In this document: positions 43,271 to 55,126 of the stretch, in pieces
Layout: every line of letters begins with the position of its first letter
How positions within the stretch are numbered: the stretch's first letter is position 1
Source of the DNA: Meghimatium bilineatum
Taxonomy: Eukaryota > Mollusca > Gastropoda > Stylommatophora > Philomycidae
Length of the DNA stretch: 64,000 nt
Assembly: GCA_034231615.1 (NCBI GenBank)
Contig: CM067316.1
Location: 66,720,853-66,784,852 of the forward strand
Direction of reading: 5' to 3'
The notes under the pieces: model-generated
Databases searched by the model: none
What the model saw: only the letters and a program-made list of their open reading frames with translations
Told to the model about the DNA's origin: nothing
Translations under genes and position numbers: made by a program

Positions 43271-43816
43271 AACTATATTTTTTATTTAATATATACTATT
43301 AAATACATTTAATACTTGATCCTTATTGCATTGTAGCAAACTGACGGAATAATAATAATTTGCGACTGCGATATAAATTAATAAATGATTGTCACACCGA
43401 ACAAGTTAGTACATGCTACAAAAAGTTAATTTTGCTTATGATCTAAATAAGGCGAATGACTTCTTTTGTTAGCTAATTACCAAATTCCAATCATATAACA
43501 AGAGAACATAGAACTGGCAATCAATAAGTTTTTCATTATTGTTAATGGTGTATTCATAGTTTATTTTAGAATATTTGTTAATGGTGTATTCATAGTTTAT
43601 TTTAGAATTTTTTGGGGTAAAATAGGCTAAAAAGTTTGACAATGTAGGAAGTAATTTGAATTAATGTAAAGTAATGTGACATTAATAAAAAATTAAGATA
43701 TTACCTGGTACCATACTTGTATAAATATTTAAATGTGTGCAGTAGTTCACAGAGAGAATGAATTTTGCAGTTGTGAGTTTAAAATACTGCTCTCTTCTCT
43801 CTCTCTCTCTCTCCCC

Positions 43817-43820
<4 letters not shown>
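43271..43820. other. Unassigned AT-rich sequence
   Basis: Contains a 44-bp direct duplication (TTGTTAATGGTGTATTCATA at ~43537 and ~43575). No gene or transposon recognised. Confidence 0.35.

Positions 43821-43906
<86 letters not shown>
43821..43906. repeat. (TA)n microsatellite after (CT)n
   Basis: About 86 bp of pure TA, preceded by a CT run (43793-43814). It lies directly at the truncated 5' side of a LINE 3' end. Confidence 0.97.
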
Positions 43907-43910
<4 letters not shown>

Positions 43911-44100
43911 AATGGATACCTACAGGCAAAAGAGCCAGGGATAGACCAAAAGAAATACACAGAACAATACTTAGAGAAAGTAAAACAAACAATATACATA
44001 ATATTCAAGAGCTGCACAGAATAGCTTTGAACAGACATAATTGGAGAGATCTGACCTCTGCCCTATGCGCTAACTTCAGCGCTAAAGGAAAATGAATGAA
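43907..44100 (+). mobile_element. RTE-like LINE 3' end, (GAAT)n tail
   Basis: LEWIPTGKRARDRPKEIHRT, then HRIALNRHNWRDLTSALCAN, stop, GAATGAATGAATAG. Same family as the minus-strand copy at 48330-48845. Confidence 0.8.
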
Positions 44101-44159
44101 TGAATAGAAGAAAACTTTATTTAACGAATACTGTATAAGTGAAGGATTTTCAGTATTAT

Positions 44160-44465
44160 ACAGACTTAATGTCAAGAAGCAGGTAATTAAACCAGTGTCT
44201 GGGCAATAAATATGTCATGTTCAGTCACGTCCACAAAAGTATCACACTTATAACAGGGCATGTCCTTAGGTGGGCAATAAATATGTCTGATTCAGCCTAA
44301 TTCATAAATCTAATGTGTGTATTTTATGAACTTTTTATTTTATCAACTCTGTGTGATATCAACACTATATGTTATCAACACTGTATGTAATATCAACTTT
44401 GTGCATGTCATCAACACTGTATGTTATAAACTCTGTGCATGCTCTAAAATCTTTGCGTATGCAAT
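44160..44465. repeat. Degenerate ~22-bp repeats (TATCAACACTGTATGT)
   Basis: About six imperfect units at 44340-44460, and two copies of GGGCAATAAATATGTC at ~44201 and ~44272. Confidence 0.65.
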
Positions 44466-44561
44466 CATCTCATAAGAAGATTACGCAGTAATTGAGCACG
44501 AGTAAGATTATAGGATTACTTTTCTTACCTGATGATAATCCTACTCCTGGACATGCCCTAA

Positions 44562-45168
44562 TAACTCAAATGAAGAATTTCTACTCTTGGATTTGTTGCT
44601 ATTATGCCAATGTAGGAATTCTACTCCTGGATTTGTTGCTATTATGCCAGTGTAAGATTTCTACTCCTGGATTTGTTGCTATTATGACAGTGTAAGATTT
44701 CTACTCCTGGATTTGTTGCTATTATGCCAATGTAGGAATTCTACTCCTGGATTTGTTGCTATTATGACAGTGTAAGATTTCTACTCCTGGATTTGTTGCT
44801 ATTATGACAGTGTAAGATTTCTACTCCTGGGTTTGTTGCTATTATGACAGTGTAAGATTTCTACTCTATTATGACAGTGTAAGATTTCTACTCCTGGATT
44901 TGTTGCTATTATGACAGTGTAAGATTTCTACTCCTGGATTTGTTGCTATTATGACAGTGTAAGATTTCTACTCTATTATGACAGTGTAAGATTTCTACTC
45001 TATTATGACAGTGTAAGATTTCTACTCTATTATGACAGTGTAAGATTTCTACTCTATTATGACAGTGTAAGATTTCTACTCTATTATGACAGTGTAAGAT
45101 TTCTACTCTATTATGACAGTGTAAGATTTCTACTCTATTATGACAGTGTAAGATTTCTACTCCTGGAT
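44562..45168. repeat. Minisatellite of 40-bp and 27-bp units
   Basis: The long unit is ATTATGACAGTGTAAGATTT then CTACTCCTGGATTTGTTGCT; the short unit lacks CTGGATTTGTTGC (13 bp). The first third of the array is long units, the middle is mixed, the last third is eight or so short units in a row. Confidence 0.9.
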
Positions 45169-45475
45169 TAGAAAAAATAAGTTTCTGCCTGGTGTTAAAA
45201 AAAAGGTGAATAACTCCTGCACCACAGAGATCAAATGCTATAGAAAATAACATTATTTGAAAAAAGTTGTATGATTGATGGACAATGTGGATACATTTAA
45301 AAAAACAGACTGTAACATTAATTGGTTTGGGTCATATTTGTTGGTGTGTCTTATATGTGGGCATGACCTGTATGTGGGTGTACTATGATTGAATGCAGAA
45401 ATAGAAGCTAACTACATAGATATCATTCTCTCTGACACATGATTTTACAGCTGCCTATATTTTATGTGTTGACAG

Positions 45476-45650
45476 ATCACATGATCCTGCAAGAAAGATG
45501 AAACAAATTGATTCTTGTCTACGTCAGTTGCTGCACCTGTCCACCACCTCAAAGTTGCACAGCATGCCCGAGGTGCAGCACTCAGTACTGGCTTTGTTTC
45601 TCAGACTGGCTTTCTTCCATGTCACCACAGGGACAAATGATATTGCTCAT
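45476..45650 (+). CDS. MYBBP1A: MYBBP1A-like gene, internal exon 10
   Basis: One base plus 58 codons, phase 2 to 0, acceptor TATGTGTTGACAG, donor GTAAGA. It encodes SHDPARKMKQIDSCLRQLLH, LSTTSKLHSMPEVQHSVLAL, FLRLAFFHVTTGTNDIAH. The helix ending F-L-x2-AFFHVT matches the conserved MYBBP1A helix that reads 'FCLFHSFFVT' in the human protein as I recall it; this is one of the two best diagnostic exons. An earlier AG (45450) would put a stop in the frame. The intron before it is 9.3 kb and holds the PLE and LINE pieces. Confidence 0.83.
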
Positions 45651-46630
45651 GTAAGAAGTAGTTTGCTTGTCAATTAAGTATTAATAATAAATTGTATCCA
45701 GGTTTCATATGTGATAAATGAGTTCTTTACGGGGAGATGTGTCCACATTACAAATTTTTAATATTATGAATAATTTCATACAGTTTTTGTGACTCAAAGA
45801 TTAACCTTTTCACCACTATGAGATTTCCCTATTGTGAATCCCCTGTCACTAAGATAAGATGCACAACTCCTCAAAATTATCATTATGGTGTTAAAAATGC
45901 ATTTTTTCATACTAATCATCATATCACAATTAGATTTGGTAGATGAACTGAAAAATGAATAGTCTTGCATGGACCTATATCAAAGATAGTATCATACATA
46001 TATTTTTTGTTTTAAACTGTCAAACTCAACATAATGTGGGGACATTTTTTTTACCATGGGGGGTGCTGAGTAGTGGAGTCATATTTAGACAAAAATATTG
46101 AGCAATATTCTTAAATCTCCTTTTTCCCAAACAGGTTGATATTCTCGAAACATTTAACCCGTCATCTGTACTCCAGCACATGCCATACTCAAGCAGAATA
46201 CACAGGCCCATCATAATATTAATATTAAAAAGACCTTTTATTTCAATGGCAGTTACAGATGTCCAGCATGTGTCTTCTTTGCTTGTTCTTTGCGTTATGT
46301 TACATACAAATTTGTCTGATCTGCTGCAAATTGATAAACTCATCATTGACAAGCATGCTAAAGTATTCATAACATGTGGCAATCTCATCAAGATTATGTA
46401 CAGACACGTTTTCTACAAAATACTCAATTTCTACTCAAAAAACGACATCACTCCTGTGAAATTCATGTCACAATTAGTATCATGTTTTTCCTTCTCTTTG
46501 TCGGAAACACTAGCTCTATCTAACAAGTTATATTTGGTACACAAATTAGCTACATTGTGCATATTTCCATCGTAACTACCATCACCATCAGTTTACATAT
46601 AAACAATATCCTCCAATGCGAAAAAAATGT
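45651..46630. other. Unassigned intron sequence
   Basis: A 131-codon frame at 46180-46575 (+) and a shorter minus-strand frame overlap here; neither shows motifs. The CCCAAACAG at 46126-46134 looks like an acceptor, but exons 10 and 11 already join without it. Confidence 0.3.
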
Positions 46631-46639
46631 GTAAAAACT

Positions 46640-46965
46640 CAGCAAATCTACTGTCTTCCACTGGGGATATTATAGCAAAGTAAAAAAAACCCTCTACTGT
46701 CTTCCACTAGAGATATTGTAACAGTCAAACCATCTGATGTCTTCCACTAGGGATATTGTAACAAAGTCAAACCATCTACTGTCTTCCACTGAGGATATTG
46801 TAGCAAAGTAAAAAAAACTGTCTTCCACTGGGGATATTGTAAGAAAGCACACAAAAAACCATCTACCGTCTTCCACTGGGGTTATTGTAACAAAGTAAAA
46901 ACCATACTTCTGCTTTCTACTGGGGATATTGTAACAAATAAAGTAAAAACCATCTGCCGCCTTCT
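46640..46965. repeat. Minisatellite, ~44-bp unit, 7-8 copies
   Basis: Units of CTGTCTTCCACTGGGGATAT, TGTAACAAAGTAAAAACCAT and CTA, with several small deletions. Confidence 0.85.
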
Positions 46966-46969
46966 AATG

Positions 46970-47885
46970 TTTGTCTATAACTCCTGGATACTACATATTT
47001 GTAGGATTCATTTGCCAATGTGACATCTGAAGCAACCTTCTGTTTATGTGTTATTTTTACACATAGAACTATCGCGGTAATGGTCCTTGTAGTACTGACG
47101 ATTAATGGCATTGTACCAGTTAAAAATATTTTTGGTTTTCAAAGAATTGACATACCTGTGCAGCGTTTTGCGTTTTCATCGACCAGCTTATATTCATGGT
47201 AACTTGAGAATATACACATTGGAAGTCGGACTAATATATATTCTATATATATTCCTGTCCTATTGCAAATTTCTCCCATGGGCCCGAATTCGTTTTTTTT
47301 ACAATGTGCATTATTTTTTGTGAGTGTTTGGTAAATGCGATAACTTTTTTATTTGTTAAGATATCATAGTAATTTTTGCACATGTAAAAAAAGGAGCAAA
47401 TAATGAATATAATGTGTATTTTTGTTGTTGTTGTATGTGTGATATGACAGTTGTGAGGAAATTGTAAAGTTGAAAATTGGGGAAAAAACCCCAAAACAAC
47501 ATTTTAAAAAATCGCAAATATAATTCCTTGACAATTCTAATATTTGAACAATGTGTGGCAACATTGATAAAATCCTCCTAAATACCTATTTCTGTTGTAT
47601 ATATGATGTTTCATATCCAAACTAATATAATATGGACTGAACAAACTAATAAAACGTGAAGAAATCACATACAATGTCCATCTGTTCAACACTAGGTTTA
47701 GGTCAAACATACAATGTAATTATTTTTCATGCCGACATTTTGCACCGTGGATACATATTGTGTTATTCAATGAACCAACAAACATTCTTATAATATAACA
47801 ACTAAAACATAAAAATGCACCAATTAAAACATGTAGATATTACTTTCCATGACGATCATTTACCATGCCATGGGTACTACATTTT
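46970..47885. other. Unassigned AT-rich intron sequence
   Basis: Nothing recognised. Confidence 0.3.
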
Positions 47886-48059
47886 ATAGTAAAATACCTG
47901 CCGAAGACTGATGTGTTGGGCCATTGGCGCAGATAAAACGGCGACACAACACATTTCCATTCTCTGGACTATATTCTGCTGGAAATCTAGTAGGACCATT
48001 GCCCTGCTAGAGATCCAGCGGGAGTTTGAGAATGAATGCTGAAGAAGATAGTAAAATAC
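47886..48059 (+). mobile_element. SINE-like retroposon S1 with 12-bp TSD
   Basis: Body 47898-48047 from CTGCCGAAGACTG to a short (GAA)n. Perfect target duplication ATAGTAAAATAC at 47886-47897 and 48048-48059. A clean reference copy for the family. Confidence 0.92.
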
Positions 48060-48325
48060 AACATCGAAAATGTGCAAAGTCATTACAGAAATCCGATGAC
48101 AAAATCAGCCGGCATTCTGCCTCTTGCAATCGTAATGTGTAAAGGAATTTGACCTTTAGACTGTGATGTATTCCTAGCTTCGTGTGGTGGGAATTCTATG
48201 TCATGTCAGCTTTACTTTATGAAGTTCCATACTTTGGAATTGGACCATAGCAACAGAGTGTATCATTGCGCAGACAGGCCCTAGTAACGTATATTCATGG
48301 GTGCAGCCATGCCACCATTCATTTT
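48060..48325. other. Unassigned
   Basis: No feature recognised. Confidence 0.3.
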
Positions 48326-48845
48326 TTTTTTTGCGCTGAAGTTAGCGTATAGAACAGAAGTCAGATCTCTCCAATTATGTCTGTTCAAAGCTATTCTGTG
48401 CAGTTCTTGAATAGTATGAATATTGTTTTACTGTCTCTAAGTATTGTTCTTCTGAGTGTTTCTTTTGGTCTAACTCTGGCTCTTTTGCCTGTAGGTATCC
48501 ATTCAAGAGATTGGTGGTGTATTAGTTGATGTCTGCATAGGACATGCCCGATGTAGGACCAACATCGTTTTCTGATAACATCTGTGATGAAATTTTGATG
48601 TGTCTCTTCTCTGATTTTATCATTCGATTTGAATTCACTCCAATGGGTGTTAGTTATCCTACGAAGACATTTGTTCTCGAAACTCAGTAATTTCTTTTCT
48701 GAGGATAAAGAGCTTTTCCAGCTTTCACATCCATATGATAGCACCGGAATAACGCAGGAATTAAATAAGTGTATTTTTGTGCGTGAGCTGATTGTCTTTG
48801 ATCTCCAGATATCTCCAGATAGACAGCCTGTTAAAGGCATTTGAA
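48326..48845 (-). mobile_element. RTE-like LINE C-terminal fragment with poly(A/T) end
   Basis: The minus strand is open for 149 codons (48840 to 48394): KIHLFNSCVIPVLSYGCESW, KLLSFENKCLRRITNTHWSE, RKRCWSYIGHVLCRHQ, LEWIPTGKRARVRPKETLRR. This is the post-RT region of RTE/Proto2-like LINEs. A (A)n tail on the minus strand lies at ~48322-48332. Frame lost near the C-terminus. Related to 43907-44100. Confidence 0.85.
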
Positions 48846-48949
48846 GCTAATGCAATGCGAGTTGTAATTTCATGCCACTATGTGGTCTGTAAAAATATAA
48901 TCCTGTCTCATTGCCTATTTTTGCCTTTTTGGTAACCCCAACATTGTGT

Positions 48950-49223
48950 GAGTGTATATATATATATAATGAAAACTAACATGATTTGTACATGTATGCA
49001 GACATGATTCCTTGTCAAAAACAATACTGCAGGAAACCGGCAAATGGGGGAGAAGCAGAGGAGGAAAAAATAAAGACATGGACAGACATCAAGGAATGGA
49101 CAGTACAAGATTTTTTTCTCATTCCTCCACATTGGTGAAGATAGAAATCGCTGGAGGATTCTGTGTGCTGAAACACCCAATGTGGTATCCCTATGACCAT
49201 GACGGGTTACGGGTTTATTCATT

Positions 49224-49254
<31 letters not shown>
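48950..49254 (+). mobile_element. RTE/BovB-like LINE 3' end between TA runs
   Basis: After a TA run (48955-48968), the + strand has FVHVCRHDSLSKTILQETGK, a GRSRGGK box and, in another frame, DIKEWTVQDFFLIPPHW, then the family end GGGTTACGGGTTTATTCATT. Same family as 29640-30060. A second TA run (49228-49254) follows directly. Confidence 0.75.
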
Positions 49255-49259
<5 letters not shown>

Positions 49260-49293
49260 GGTCCTATTGCAGATTTGGTAACCCCAACATTCA

Positions 49294-49421
<128 letters not shown>

Positions 49422-49534
49422 CTGAATGTCTTCACACAGTGTATAATAGACTGTTAGTTGCCCTGTGACATATATTTCCATAAGTTGACAGATTTCTTCC
49501 TATTGTTGACTTTTGTGATGTAGAGTATTTTCTA

Positions 49535-49955
49535 TCTAATGATAGTCTAGACTATAGTGATATCTTTGATGATAGAATATTGTCTGTAGGGATATCTTTG
49601 ATGCTAGAGTATTGTCTGTAGGTATATCTTTGATGCTAGAGTATTGTCTGTAGGGATATCTTTGATGCTAGAGTATTGTCTGTAGGGATATCTTTGATGC
49701 TAGAGTATTGTCTGTAGGGATATCTTTGATGCTAGAGTATTGTCAGTAGGGATATCTTTGATGCTAGAGTATTGTCTGTAGGGGATATCTTTGATGCTAG
49801 AGTATTGTCTGTAGGGATATCTTTGATGCTAGAGTATTGTCTGTAGGGATATCTTTGATGCTAGAGTATTGTCTGTAGGGATATCTTTGATGCTAGAGTA
49901 TTGTCTGTAGGGATATCTTTGATGCTAGAGTATTGTCTGTAGTGACATTTTTGAT
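49535..49955. repeat. 33-bp minisatellite, ~12 copies
   Basis: Unit GATATCTTTGATGCTAGAGT then ATTGTCTGTAGGG, nearly invariant; one copy has an extra G (~49783), one reads GTCAGTA. The 33-bp period keeps the reading frame. Confidence 0.95.
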
Positions 49956-49984
49956 GAGATTATGCTTTGTCAATATTCTCTGCT

Positions 49985-50190
49985 TCTTACAACTTACAAG
50001 TATATATAAAGATAAGTAACCAGTATCAGGATTGCACAGCAAGTGTAGAGGCTGCAGTAACACAGCAAATACAAGTATAACACCAAAATAGATTGCACTG
50101 TAACTAATAGTAAACACAACATACTAACAACAGAATACAAAACACATGACGTTTCAATTAAAAAGTCTTTAAAATATCCTTTATACCTTT
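49985..50190 (-). mobile_element. Possible Penelope-like element tail
   Basis: The minus strand carries AAAGACTTTTTAATTGAAAC then GTCATGTGTTTTGTATT, similar in form to the GACCTTTTGGTTGAAACGTT tail at 38290-38335. No coding remains. Confidence 0.35.
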
Positions 50191-50284
50191 AGTCAGTAAC
50201 AATATTTAGGTTTCCTTTCTATCTGGCCAAATCATTTTCATCGCTCTAATCATGCCTGATGTTGTTTACTTTATCCTCCACAGA

Positions 50285-51915
50285 CACACTACTCATTATC
50301 AGAGACTAGACACATGACATCTCTACATCTGTCTACTCATTATCACAGACTAGACACCATGATGTCTCCTGTCTACTCATTATAACAGACTAGACACCAT
50401 GATGTCTCCTATCTACTATTATCACAGACTAGACACCATGACATCTCTATATCTCCTATCTACTCATTATCACAGACTAGACACCATGACATCTCTACAT
50501 CTCGTATCTACTCATTATCACAGACTAGACACCATGACATCTCTACATCTCCTGTCTACTCATTATCACAGACTAGACACCATGACATCTCTACATCTCC
50601 TGTCTACTCATTATCACAGACTAGACACCATGACATCTCTACATCTCCTGTCTACTCATTATCACAGACTAGACACCATGACATCTCTACATCTCCTGTC
50701 TACTCATTATCACAGACTAGACACCATGACATCTCTACATCTCCTGTCTACTCATTATCACAGACTAGACACCATAATGTCTCCTATCTACTCATTATAA
50801 CAGACTAGACACCATGATGTCTCATATCTAATATTATCACAGACTAGACACCATGACATCTCTATATCTCCTATCTACTCATTATCACAGACTAGACACC
50901 ATGACATCTCTATATCTCCTGTCTACTCATTATCACAGACTAGACACCATGACATCACTATATCTCCTATCTACTCATTATCACAGACTAGACACCATGA
51001 TGTCTCCTATCTACTCATTATAAGACTAGACACCATGATGTCTCATATCTACTATTATCACAGACTAGACACCATGACATCTATATCTCCTATCTACTCA
51101 TTATCACAGACTAGACACCTTGACATCTCTATATCTCCTATCTACTCATTATCACAGACTAGACACCATGACATCTCTACATCTCCTGTCTACTCATTAT
51201 CACAGACTAGACACCATAATGTCTCCTATCTACTCATTATAACAGACTAGACACCATGATGTCTCATATCTAATATTATCACAGACTAGACACCATGACA
51301 TCTCTATATCTCCTATCTACTCATTATCACAGACTAGACACCATGACATCTCTATATCTCCTGTCTACTCATTATCACAGACTAGACACCATGACATCAC
51401 TATATCTCCTATCTACTCATTATCACAGACTAGACACCATGATGTCTCCTATCTACTCATTATAACAGACTAGACACCATGATGTCTCATATCTACTATT
51501 ATCACAGACTAGACACCATGACATCTCTATATCTCATATCTACTCATTATCACAGACTAGACACCATGACATCTCTACATCTCCTGTCCACTCATTATCA
51601 CAATGACATCTCTATATCTCCTGTCTACTCATTATCACAGACTAGACACCATGACATCTCTATATCTCCTGTCTACTCATTATCACAGACTAGACACCAT
51701 GACATCTCTATATCTCCTGTCTACTCATTATCACAGACTAGACACCATGACATCTCTATATCTCCTGTCTACTCATTATCACAGACTAGACACCATGACA
51801 TCTCTATATCTCCTGTCTACTCATTATCACAGACTAGACACCATGCTATCTCTATATCTCCTATCTACTCATTATCTTCTGTGTACACATTCTATACATT
51901 TCCTACTTACACATT
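50285..51915. repeat. 48-bp satellite, older array, ~33 copies
   Basis: Unit TCTACTCATTATCACAGACT, AGACACCATGACATCTCTAC (or TATAT), ATCTCCTG. Variants include GATGTCTC in place of GACATCTCTATATC and partial units. A block from ~50771 to ~51055 is repeated at ~51210 to ~51497 with one 3-bp difference. The right end decays from ~51870. Confidence 0.95.
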
Positions 51916-52555
51916 ATCACAATCCGACAATTGGAGTGACAGGATGAACATGGTGGCAGGATGACTGCAAACTTCTCTTTTCTCACCAAATTGTGTTTAA
52001 ATACACTGAAATATGCTTTCTGACGTGTGTTATACCGCGTGACATATTCCAAGTCATGAATGTTACTTTTATTCATTAAGGATTACAATATTAACTTGTA
52101 TTTTTATATGTGTTCTTAAGCATGCGAAGTAAAAATTCTGTAACCTTGGATAGTGTAACTGTTCACACATCAGTCAACAAGTACCTATCTACACACCGCT
52201 ATGACACTCATGTTCACGATGTGACCCAGTCAAGTTAGGCTCGATAGCTATAAATATGTTTAGCACTAGCAAAATGGAGAGCAAACTTCGTAAAAAAAAC
52301 CCTGTTATGTTTTATGGGTGTTAAATCTGCCTTATCACAGGAGCACATGCCACCAGTCTTCAGTCAGAAAACTTTGGCAGGGGAGGAGAAACATCTAGTC
52401 ATGTTTAACAGCCATAATGATCACTTGGATAGAACAGGGGCACCTTCAAGTGCTAATAGCACCAAAATCTTCCTCCTCCAACTATTCTTCTATCTAGTCC
52501 TCACTAGTAGATCATAACCACTGCATGCAACAGCAAACACACCTCCGAAACCGCT
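51916..52555. other. Unassigned, possibly 5' flank of the next LINE
   Basis: No exon or recognised element. Confidence 0.3.
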
Positions 52556-52559
52556 TTGA

Positions 52560-55126
52560 CATTTAAAATCAGTGAAGATCTGTGCCCATAGCTTCTGATG
52601 TAAGGGCCCATGCCCTGCCTAGCATGTAAATTCTGGATACAGCCAAAGTATACTGGGCAGAGCTGAACTAACATGGGTCACTAGGCAGAAAGGCCTTCAT
52701 TCACCTAGCGTCATAGAGTGTCAAAGAGCACGGTAAAACAATAAGACACTATGGTCATCTACTTCACTCTGACACACACTCAGTCATCTTGCCACTGAGA
52801 CCATATGTGTAGGGATGAGAGAGTGAGGCTGATGACATTGCGCAACTCTCCCTCACTTTAATCCAATTTTCACTGCTCAAGTCATGACTTTCATCAATAT
52901 CTCATCAATCACCACAAAAAAGTCTTGCGGTGATGGGCGAGTGGTAAAGTGGCAGGTGTGGATACACTGGCAGCCATAGTCACAAACCTGCATGAAGGCT
53001 GCTCAGGTCATGTGGTCGTTCTCCACGGACACTGAGACACCCCCTGGAGCACTGCTCACCTCCTTAGCCAGAAAAATAAGGTGAAAATAATAGGTACCCT
53101 AAACATTGCCTGCCTTACCATGACCCAGGCCAGCATACAGTGACTGGTGGGGATCCCTATTCAGCGATAAAAACTACAAGTAAAAAAGAATTCTACTCAT
53201 AATTGGCACATGGAATGTGCACATCCTATTGGACCGTGTGGATGTCACATGACCAGAAAGACGTACTGTATTTGTAGCAAAAGCCAAAACGGCACAAAAT
53301 TGATATCGCTGCCGTCAGACATGACTGTGTGAGGAATGTCAATTTGTGAAACAAGGCGCTGGATATTCCTTCTTCTATAGTGGCAGAAAATATAGAGTGA
53401 AACACGAAGCTGTGGTTGGCTTTGCAATTAAATCTAGCCTGCCAGAAAGATGGCTGGACCTCCAAAGGGCATTAGTGACCGACTGATGACTGTTCGCCTT
53501 CTACTTTCTAAAATGTAGCATGCAATATTCATTAGCGTGTATGCCCCGATTATGACAAATCCCAATGAACAGAAAGAAAAGTTATATGACTTGAAGAAAA
53601 CAGAAAATACATACAAAATCCGACAAACTCATCATCCTTGGTGATTTTAACACACAAGTAGTTTCCAACTGGGCGTCCTGGGATGGTGTGCCGAGGAGGC
53701 ATGGTATTGACAAATGCAAATTAACCTAATACGGTCTTTCTACTACCTCACCGTAATAAGACGTCCTGGATGCACCCACGATCAAAACAGAGTGGCATCA
53801 AATTGATTATGTCATCGTGAGACAACGTGATAAGCAGGTAAGCAGGATGTGAGAGTCACTAAATCCATGTGTGGCGCAGACTGCTGGATGGACAACAGAC
53901 TGCTAGTCTAAAATGAATGTCCATATCCAGCATCTCCGATGACTTCAAAATAGCAAACAGCCAAAATATCTTGACGTCTCCAAACTGAAAGATCCACTTT
54001 ATTAACGTCTGCACAGCTCAGTTGATACCAAAAATTGTACCATTGCCAGTCAACTCCTTAGACATTAAAAAAAGCTGGTAAAATGTCCATGACACTGTCT
54101 ACATAACTACAGAAGAAGTGGTGGACATTGCTGTTCGCAGGCATCAAGACTGGTTTGATGAAAATGATGTACAGATCAAAACTCTCCCAGACAACAAGCA
54201 CAAACTTAAGATGCAAAAGGAACTAAGGAGGATGCAAGACTCATGGTTTAGTAGCAAAGCCAAAGAGATACAGTATTACGTTGGCTGCAATAATATGTAG
54301 AAATTATATTCAGCAATGAATGCAATCTATGACCCTCAGTCTTCAGAAAAATGTCTCCTCTTTTTAGCACAGATGGAAAGCATACCATAACTGACGGAGA
54401 GGAAACTCAAATGCTGGGCTGAACATTTTGAAAATATACTAAACTGTCCCTCCAACATCAAAGACGAAATGATTGCGCGGATCACGCAAACACCAATCAT
54501 CCATTCATTATCATAGCTCCCTTGCCTTGAGGAAGTGGAGAAAGTCACTTCAAAGTTTTCCATGGAAAATTGCCATGTCCAGACACCATTTCAGCCAAAG
54601 TTTACAGCGTCAGTGGCGCTGTTATGACTGTTAAACTCACAGAGCTCTTCCAGACAATGTGTAACTGAGAAGCGATACCATAAGACTTTAAGGATGCTTC
54701 GATCATACATCTATGCAAGAGAAAAGGAAATGACCTAGCTTGTGACAACCACAGAGGCATATACCTGTTCTTTATAGCAGGCAAACAAGATCCTTGGTAG
54801 GGTCCTGTTAAACAGACTGCAAGTCCATCTTGAGGCTGGCCTCTGCCAGAGAGCCAATGTGGCTCCCGACGAGGTTGTGGTACAGTTGACTAATTATTTA
54901 CTGCCAGACAACTACAGGAAAAGTGTTGTGAACAGAACATGGGTCTCTTCATCACATTTCAAGAGCACACTCAAACCTGCTAATAGTAACCAACAGTGTC
55001 AAAAAAGGTTGCGTCCTGGCTCTGACACTCCTTCAGCATGATGTTCTAAGCCATGTTAAATGATGCCTTCCAGAATAACTGCAGAAATTTTCTTTCACTA
55101 TCGAGTTGATGCAGGGCTATCGACAG
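52560..55126 (+). mobile_element. RTE-like LINE, APE and RT, heavily decayed
   Basis: In order on the + strand: a 5' leader; an APE start near 53200 (GTWNV-type reading of TTGGCACATGGAATGTGC); an APE segment KGISDRLMTVRLLLSKM then AIFISVYAPIMTNPNEQKEK (~53460-53580); HQIDYVIVRQRDK (~53800); linker EVVDIAVRRHQDWFDENDVQ (~54115); RT start ASIIHLCKRKGNDLACDNHR (~54697-54755) and RLRPGSDTPSA (~55005), the frameshifted form of the motif-B region (QGCVLAPTLFSMMF type). The element ends where the second 48-bp array begins. Confidence 0.82.

Noticed and set aside
43682..44095. Tyr-Ile repeat ORFs over (TA)n tracts (also 6.9, 15.9, 49.2 and 62.7 kb)
   Set aside because: They are products of TA microsatellites read in any frame.
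45441..45475. Alternative acceptor at 45450 for exon 10
   Set aside because: It would add CTGCCTATATTTTATGTGTTGA, which has an in-frame stop after the carried-over CT.
46026..46575. A 131-codon frame and an opposite 121-codon frame in intron 10
   Set aside because: No motif and no repeat-based origin or homology I can name. The splice-like AG before it is not needed because exons 10 and 11 join in phase without it.
50399..51964. Further ORFs of 71-161 codons in the older 48-bp array
   Set aside because: Same satellite effect; the frame is lost wherever units are partial.
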